DNA from: Chloroflexota bacterium
GTDB lineage: Bacteria > Chloroflexota > Limnocylindria > Limnocylindrales > CSP1-4
Length of the DNA stretch: 39,573 nucleotides
Assembly (NCBI GenBank): GCA_003152165.1
Contig: PLZO01000101.1
Coordinates: 1-39,573 of the forward strand
Direction: 5' to 3'
In this document: in pieces, positions 35,875 through 39,573 of the stretch
How positions within the stretch are numbered: the stretch's first letter is position 1
Layout of the letters: every line of letters begins with the position of its first letter
Translations under genes and position numbers: made by a program
Notes under the pieces: model-generated
Databases searched by the model: none
What the model was told of the DNA's origin: nothing
Seen by the model: only the letters and a program-made list of their open reading frames with translations

Positions 35875-36189
35875 TCAGGCGCCCACGCCGTCGACGCTCA
35901 CGGTTACCTCGCCCGGAACGAGGCCGAGCTGGCGCTCGAGGGCAGCTACGATGGCTGCCCGGACGTGACGGGCAAGGGGCCCCAGTGATTGGCCGGGCCG
36001 GGCGACGATAGCGATCCGGACGCTGATCGCGGCGCCGCTCAGCCGGGTGGTCACGACCGAGCCACCAAAGCGCTGGCGCAGCCAGCCACCCGACGGGCCG
36101 ACTCGCAGGACCCCGGGCACCTCGAGAGCGGCCAGCCGGATGGTCTCGCGAATCACCGCCGGGCCGACGATCAGCTCGGGGCGGCTCAC
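35875..36189 (-). CDS. Asp23/Gls24 family envelope protein
   Basis: This 104-residue protein has the Asp23 (YqhY-like) pattern: an N-terminal VGPAVIRETIRLAALEVPGV, a central VVTTRLSGAAISVRIAIVA strand pair and a final amphipathic strand (GEVTVSVDGVGA). Members act near the membrane in envelope and acetyl-CoA carboxylase-related homeostasis in firmicutes, where yqhY sits beside nusB, as here. GTG 36189 overlaps the plsX stop (GTGA). Confidence 0.85.
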   Translation of the reverse strand: MSRPELIVGPAVIRETIRLAALEVPGVLRVGPSGGWLRQRFGGSVVTTRLSGAAISVRIAIVARPGQSLGPLARHVRAAIVAALERQLGLVPGEVTVSVDGVGA

Positions 36190-37262
36190 CCGGCCAATTC
36201 CTGGGGCCCCGCCGGCTTGGCCGTCGGGGGCAGTGGCGTCCGCTGGAACGTTTCGGCGATGAGCTCGGGAATCCGGGCCCGGGCGGCGGCGGCCCCTACG
36301 GCCACCGCATACGAGATCATCCGGCGCTTGGCCCGGCCGTGGGTGATGATCACAGTGCCTTTGACCCCGAGCAGGGGTGAACCGCCCGATGTCTCGTAGT
36401 CGAAAATCCGCCGGATCCGGCGGATTCCTGGCCGCAGGAGGGTGTACGCGACCGGGCCGAACGGTGGGCGCCGAAACTCCTTTTCGAACAGGCCGAAGAT
36501 GAACTGGGAAAGCCCTTCGAAGAACTTGATCACGACGTTCCCGACGACCGCATCGCACACGACGACATCGGCGGCGTGCTTGACCAGGTCCTTGCCCTCG
36601 ACGTTGCCGACGAAGTTCAGGCTCGACGCCTGGAGCAACTCGGTTGCCCGCTGGATCCGGGCATCGCCCTTGCCGGTCTCCTCGCCGATCGAGAGCAGGG
36701 CAACCCTAGGATGCTCGACCCCGAGGACACGTTCGGCGAAGAGGGCGCCCATCTCGGCGAACTGGTACAGCTGCTCGCCGGTCGAGTCGGTCGTCGCCCC
36801 GATGTCGAGCAGGACGAAGGGGCCGGACTCGGTGACCATCTGGACCGCCAGCGCCGGCCGGTCGACGCCCGGGGCGCGACCCAGCCGGAGGATCGCCGCG
36901 ACGACCCCGGCCCCGGTATGACCGGCCGTCACGACTGCGTCTGCCTCACCGGCGTGGACCAGGTTCATCGCGACGAGGATCGACGCGTCCTTCTTCTTGC
37001 GCACGTTCTGGGCTGCGTGCTCGTCCATGCCCACGACCTCGCCGGCGTGCACGAACCGGACGTTGGGCGGCAGGTCGGTGCCGACGATCGCTCGGACCCG
37101 GACTTCGTCCCCGACGAACAGGAGGTCGTCCTCGGGATGGGCGCGGGCATGGATCAGCGCCCCCTGGACGGCCTCCTCGGGCGCGTGGTCACCGCCCATC
37201 ACGTCCACGGCGACCCTGACGCGGCGGTTGGAGGTGGCGCCTCGAACGGCGCTGAGGTCCAC
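36186..37262 (-). CDS. plsX: Phosphate acyltransferase PlsX
   Basis: PlsX converts acyl-ACP to acyl-phosphate for glycerolipid synthesis. The 358-residue protein has VRVAVDVMGGDHAPEEAVQG, RKKKDASILVAMNLV, VTAGHTGAGVVAAIL, LLDIGATTDSTGEQLYQFA, CDAVVGNVVIKFFEGL and GSPLLGVKGTVIITHG, all family landmarks. It starts at GTG four bases after the rpmF stop. The rpmF-plsX order is nearly universal. Confidence 0.97.
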   Translation of the reverse strand: MDLSAVRGATSNRRVRVAVDVMGGDHAPEEAVQGALIHARAHPEDDLLFVGDEVRVRAIVGTDLPPNVRFVHAGEVVGMDEHAAQNVRKKKDASILVAMNLVHAGEADAVVTAGHTGAGVVAAILRLGRAPGVDRPALAVQMVTESGPFVLLDIGATTDSTGEQLYQFAEMGALFAERVLGVEHPRVALLSIGEETGKGDARIQRATELLQASSLNFVGNVEGKDLVKHAADVVVCDAVVGNVVIKFFEGLSQFIFGLFEKEFRRPPFGPVAYTLLRPGIRRIRRIFDYETSGGSPLLGVKGTVIITHGRAKRRMISYAVAVGAAAARARIPELIAETFQRTPLPPTAKPAGPQELAG

Positions 37263-37266
37263 GTGC

Positions 37267-37467
37267 CTAGGAGGCGGCCTCGTCCGTGGTCCGCTTCAGC
37301 TCGAGCGCCTGGCGGCCACCGTAATACCCGCAGTTCGGGCAGGCATGGTGGGGCTGCTTTGGCTCATGACAATGCGGGCATTCCTCGAGCCGGGGCAGGG
37401 CCAGTGCCTCGTGGCTGCGGCGATCACCCTGCCGGGCATGCGATACCCGTCGTTTCGGGACTCCCAT
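37267..37467 (-). CDS. rpmF: 50S ribosomal protein L32
   Basis: L32 is a small large-subunit protein. The 66-residue sequence begins MGVPKRRVSHARQGDRRSHE and has a zinc ribbon of two CxxC pairs (C30/C33 and C43/C46: CPHC, CPNC), so this is the zinc-binding form. ATG 37467 has GAGGAG just upstream. A promoter-like element overlaps the DUF177 stop codon. Confidence 0.96.
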   Translation of the reverse strand: MGVPKRRVSHARQGDRRSHEALALPRLEECPHCHEPKQPHHACPNCGYYGGRQALELKRTTDEAAS

Positions 37468-37552
37468 TGCTCCTCGTCTCTCCTCTGGCGCGGCCGGCGC
37501 GGGGCGGGCGATCGCACCGCGGCTGTTACTTCTGGATGGAGGCCGGCGGGCG

Positions 37553-37558
37553 AGTCTA
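37553..37558 (-). promoter_or_regulatory. -10 element before rpmF
   Basis: TAGACT on the minus strand in the context GGGCTAGACTC, overlapping the DUF177 stop codon (TAG), about 86 bases before rpmF. It has the recurrent TAnACT form but no visible -35, and its overlap with coding sequence lowers confidence. Confidence 0.35.
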
Positions 37559-38122
37559 GCCCGTCTCGGCTCCGCCGTCGACCCGAAACGCCCGGAGGAC
37601 CTCCAGGCGTGGATCGAGGAGGGCCTCGTCGTGCTCGTGCGGACCGTTCTCAAGCGCTTCACCGCAGACGATACACAGGCCCGGGCAATCCAGGCGGCAG
37701 ACCGGCGCAATCGGCTCGCCGAGCTGGACCGCCTCACGGATCACCGGCTCGAGCTGGACCTCGTGGTGGTCGGTCAGCCGGATGATCTCGGGTTCGATCG
37801 AGGGGTCGAGCGGCTTGCCCGACACGAGGTCGATCGTCGGCAGGGCCTCCTCGCTGAAGGCCACCGTCAGCGGAAGCTCGATCGGCCTGAGGCAGCGGCT
37901 GCAAGTCAGGGCAAGGGCCGTCTCCGCCAGGCCCGTGATGAACAGGCCGCGGCTCGTCCGGCTGAAGCGCACCCGGCCAGCGACGGCGGCCGCGAGCTCC
38001 AGGTCGTCGCCCATATCGAGCCAGATCCCGTCAAACGTGAAATCACGTCGGGAGCCGGCCGGCTCGGCCAGCAGCGCGGCAACCGGATAGGTGAGCACAC
38101 CGCTCGCGGAGGCGCCGGTCAC
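37556..38122 (-). CDS. DUF177 / YceD family protein
   Basis: YceD-family proteins are conserved partners of rpmF and have been linked to 23S rRNA metabolism. This 188-residue protein has the family CxxC pair at C74/C77 (TCSRCLRPI) and a second group at C143, C147, C151 and C154 (CRLDCPGLCIVCG), suggesting a zinc site. It overlaps the coiled-coil gene upstream by four bases (GTGA). The rpmF partner follows at once. Confidence 0.9.
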   Translation of the reverse strand: MTGASASGVLTYPVAALLAEPAGSRRDFTFDGIWLDMGDDLELAAAVAGRVRFSRTSRGLFITGLAETALALTCSRCLRPIELPLTVAFSEEALPTIDLVSGKPLDPSIEPEIIRLTDHHEVQLEPVIREAVQLGEPIAPVCRLDCPGLCIVCGEALENGPHEHDEALLDPRLEVLRAFRVDGGAETG

Positions 38123-38661
38123 CCGTGCGGCGAGCGGGCGGGTGCCGGCTGGAAGTCCTCGTCGTCGGCATAGCCGTCGGCCGGGACCACGGGCTCATCC
38201 TCGTCGCCCTCGGGCGGATTACGCGAGTCGAGGACAGCGATCCCCTTGCGAATGCTGTGGAGCGTCCGGTCGACCTCACCCTCGAGCTTGCCCAGGATGG
38301 ACGCCGCGTACTCATCTGCGCCCTGCCGGATCCCCTCGGCCTCAAGGTGAGTCCGATCCAGGATCCGCCGGCTCTCCTCCTCGGCCGCCTGGGTAAGGCC
38401 GCGTTCCTCGATCAGGAAGGCGGCCTGCTCCTGTGCCCGGGCCACGATCGTCTCGGCTTCTTCCTGAGCCTTTTCGATGATCCGCTCACCCTCCGAGTTG
38501 ATCCGCTTGGCCGCCCGGATCTCCTCGGGGATGGCAACCCGGAGCTCGTCGATCAGCCCAAGTGCCGCGTTCTGGTCCAAGACGATATTGCTGGTGAGGG
38601 GCAGCTTCTTCCCGCTGGCGATCAGGTTCTCGAGTCGCGTGACGAGGAAGATGATGTCGAT
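38119..38661 (-). CDS. Coiled-coil protein between coaD and DUF177, apparent ATC start
   Basis: This protein of about 180 residues begins IDIIFLVTRLENLIASGKKL and has a long charged helix (about 40-130) rich in Glu/Arg/Ala: INSEGERIIEKAQEEAETIV and ARAQEQAAFLIEERG. It ends in an acidic tail. The helix resembles DivIVA-like or ATP-synthase b-like coiled coils. Related genes of this layout occur between coaD and DUF177 in Chloroflexota, to my knowledge without known function. No ATG, GTG or TTG lies near the start of the conserved part. The codon ATC at 38661 has GGAGGG eight bases upstream, so initiation at ATC is the best reading. The longer frame to 38793 runs through coaD and looks non-coding. 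Confidence 0.8.
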   Translation of the reverse strand: MDIIFLVTRLENLIASGKKLPLTSNIVLDQNAALGLIDELRVAIPEEIRAAKRINSEGERIIEKAQEEAETIVARAQEQAAFLIEERGLTQAAEEESRRILDRTHLEAEGIRQGADEYAASILGKLEGEVDRTLHSIRKGIAVLDSRNPPEGDEDEPVVPADGYADDEDFQPAPARSPHG

Positions 38662-38719
38662 TGGACCGGCCCTCCCTGGACTTGTGACGGCGAACGGCAG
38701 AGCCGCTGCGTCGGCCGAA

Positions 38720-39220
38720 TTATCGCACCCGCTCAAGCGCCCCGCGCAGGGCCACCTCGGCCGGACCCGGCACCATCGCCCGCACGTCGCCACCGGAGCG
38801 GGCGATCTCGCGGACCAGGGTGGAGCTCACATAGCCGTGCTCGAGTGAGGTCATGAAGAAGACCGTATCGATCTCGGGCGCCAGGACCCGGTTGTTGTGG
38901 GCGAGCTGCATCTCCGTCTCGAAATCCGAGACCGCGCGCAAACCGCGAACGATGAAACCGGCCCCGGCTCGGCGACAGACGTCGACCGTCAGCCCCTCGA
39001 ACGACTGGACGTCAATCCGATCGACGAGAGCTGGATCGATCGCCGCGACCGACGCCCTGATCGCATCGAGCCGCTCGGCCACGGTCAGGAACGAGGTCTT
39101 TCGTGGGTTTGTCAGGACGGCGAAGATCACCCGGTCGAAGACGGCGGCAGCGCGGCGGACGACATCGAGGTGACCGAACGTGACCGGGTCGAACGACCCG
39201 GGATAGACCGCGACCCTCAT
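38720..39220 (-). CDS. coaD: Phosphopantetheine adenylyltransferase
   Basis: CoaD makes dephospho-CoA from 4'-phosphopantetheine and ATP. The 166-residue sequence has the nucleotidyltransferase start VYPGSFDPVTFGHLDVVRRA (TxGH at 14-17), VRGLRAVSDFETEMQLAHNN and the YVSSTLVREIARSGGDV motif. The ATG overlaps the rsmD stop by four bases, the usual rsmD-coaD coupling. The last codons overlap a GATAAT sequence that could help transcribe the next gene. Confidence 0.97.
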   Translation of the reverse strand: MRVAVYPGSFDPVTFGHLDVVRRAAAVFDRVIFAVLTNPRKTSFLTVAERLDAIRASVAAIDPALVDRIDVQSFEGLTVDVCRRAGAGFIVRGLRAVSDFETEMQLAHNNRVLAPEIDTVFFMTSLEHGYVSSTLVREIARSGGDVRAMVPGPAEVALRGALERVR

Positions 39221-39573
39221 CCGTCCTCCGTGGCGACCCGCCGATAGAACGTGAGCGTGGTCTCGCCGAACCGCCGCTCGCGGATCGATCGTAGCAGGCC
39301 GATCCGGGCAGGCGGAGCCGCCCGCCAGAAATGCTTGGCGATAATCCCCGCATCCGCCGCGAGGAGTCGGTCCGCCGCCCGATCGCCCAGCCGCGCCAGC
39401 AACGTTTCGAGCAGGAGCTGGTCGTCATAGGGCGAATCGACGAGCACGAGATCGAACGGCCCAAGGGGCGGATTGAGGGCAGGTGCCCGGGTAGCAGCGG
39501 CGAGCCACGCCGAGGCCTCGGCCCGGACCACCTGGGCCGCCGCGCCGGCCAACCCGGTCCGCTCGAGATTCTC
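39217..39573 (-). CDS. rsmD: 16S rRNA (guanine-966-N2)-methyltransferase RsmD, C-terminal part
   Basis: The last 118 residues of RsmD are present; the 5' part lies beyond the window. The segment has an ENLERTGL helix, the motif IV region FDLVLVDSPYDD and the C-terminal strand ERRFGETTLTFYRRV. Motif IV of this family is normally D-P-P-Y/F; here it is D-S-P-Y, an unusual change next to the target guanine. The identification rests on this region and on coaD being next to it. Confidence 0.88.
   Translation of the reverse strand, partial: ENLERTGLAGAAAQVVRAEASAWLAAATRAPALNPPLGPFDLVLVDSPYDDQLLLETLLARLGDRAADRLLAADAGIIAKHFWRAAPPARIGLLRSIRERRFGETTLTFYRRVATEDG

Noticed and set aside
35875-36558. A 227-residue reading of the Asp23-family gene
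   Set aside because: The first 123 residues overlap plsX and look like a frame shadow; GTG at 36189 fits the family length.
38719-38724. GATAAT -10 at the coaD stop codon
   Set aside because: It overlaps the stop codon and has no matching -35; too weak to list as a promoter.

Overview
The window is a high-GC, densely packed bacterial core region. Almost every gene lies on the minus strand, and many are joined by 1-14 base overlaps of ATGA or GTGA type. GTG is a common start codon. The gene order (rsmD-coaD-coiled-coil gene-DUF177-rpmF-plsX; ffh-DUF3352-rpsP-khpA-rimM-trmD; rpsB-tsf-pyrH-frr-uppS-cdsA-dxr-rseP-ispG; nusA-rnpM-infB-rbfA-nrnA-truB-ribF; rpsO-pnp; asd-udg-RNase J), together with RNase J and MEP-pathway isoprenoid genes, suggests a member of the Chloroflexota, perhaps a Limnocylindria-like lineage. 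That placement is inferred from gene content and order, not from a phylogeny.

Transcription runs from high to low coordinates. 39573-37267 holds rsmD (cut by the window edge), coaD, a coiled-coil gene that seems to start on ATC, DUF177 and rpmF. 37262-29605 holds plsX, an Asp23-family gene, nusB, acpP, rnc, smc and ftsY. 29226-23546 holds ffh, an exported DUF3352 protein coupled to it, rpsP, khpA, rimM, trmD and rplS. 23427-22147 holds rnhB and a broken yraN. A 600-base stretch follows with a 19-bp perfect inverted repeat and the rpsB leader. 21551-13226 is one run from rpsB to ispG, joining translation, membrane-lipid and isoprenoid synthesis. A promoter followed at once by an intrinsic terminator then leads into nusA-rnpM-infB-rbfA-nrnA-truB-ribF (13086-6115). 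The only real debris is at 5176-6114: a truncated ECF sigma factor gene abutting an internal fragment of an IS256-family transposase. rpsO-pnp, asd, a family-4 uracil-DNA glycosylase and the start of RNase J complete the window.

The most striking feature is the polynucleotide phosphorylase gene (pnp, 2135-4729). Between its two RNase PH domains, in the place of most of the usual all-helical linker domain, it carries a complete DnaQ/PolC-type DEDDh 3'-5' exonuclease domain with all catalytic residues intact. One polypeptide would therefore combine phosphorolytic and hydrolytic 3' exonucleases with KH and S1 RNA-binding domains. RNase J is encoded just downstream, and RNase III, RNase HII, NrnA and RnpM lie in the same window, so much of the RNA maturation and decay machinery is clustered here.

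Other points of note are a RibF whose riboflavin-kinase half lacks its signature motif, an RNase HII without the GRG motif, a glycosylase ending in a beta-clamp-like peptide, an apparent ATC start codon, an attenuator-like leader before nusA, and a recurring TGCTAnACT promoter motif.
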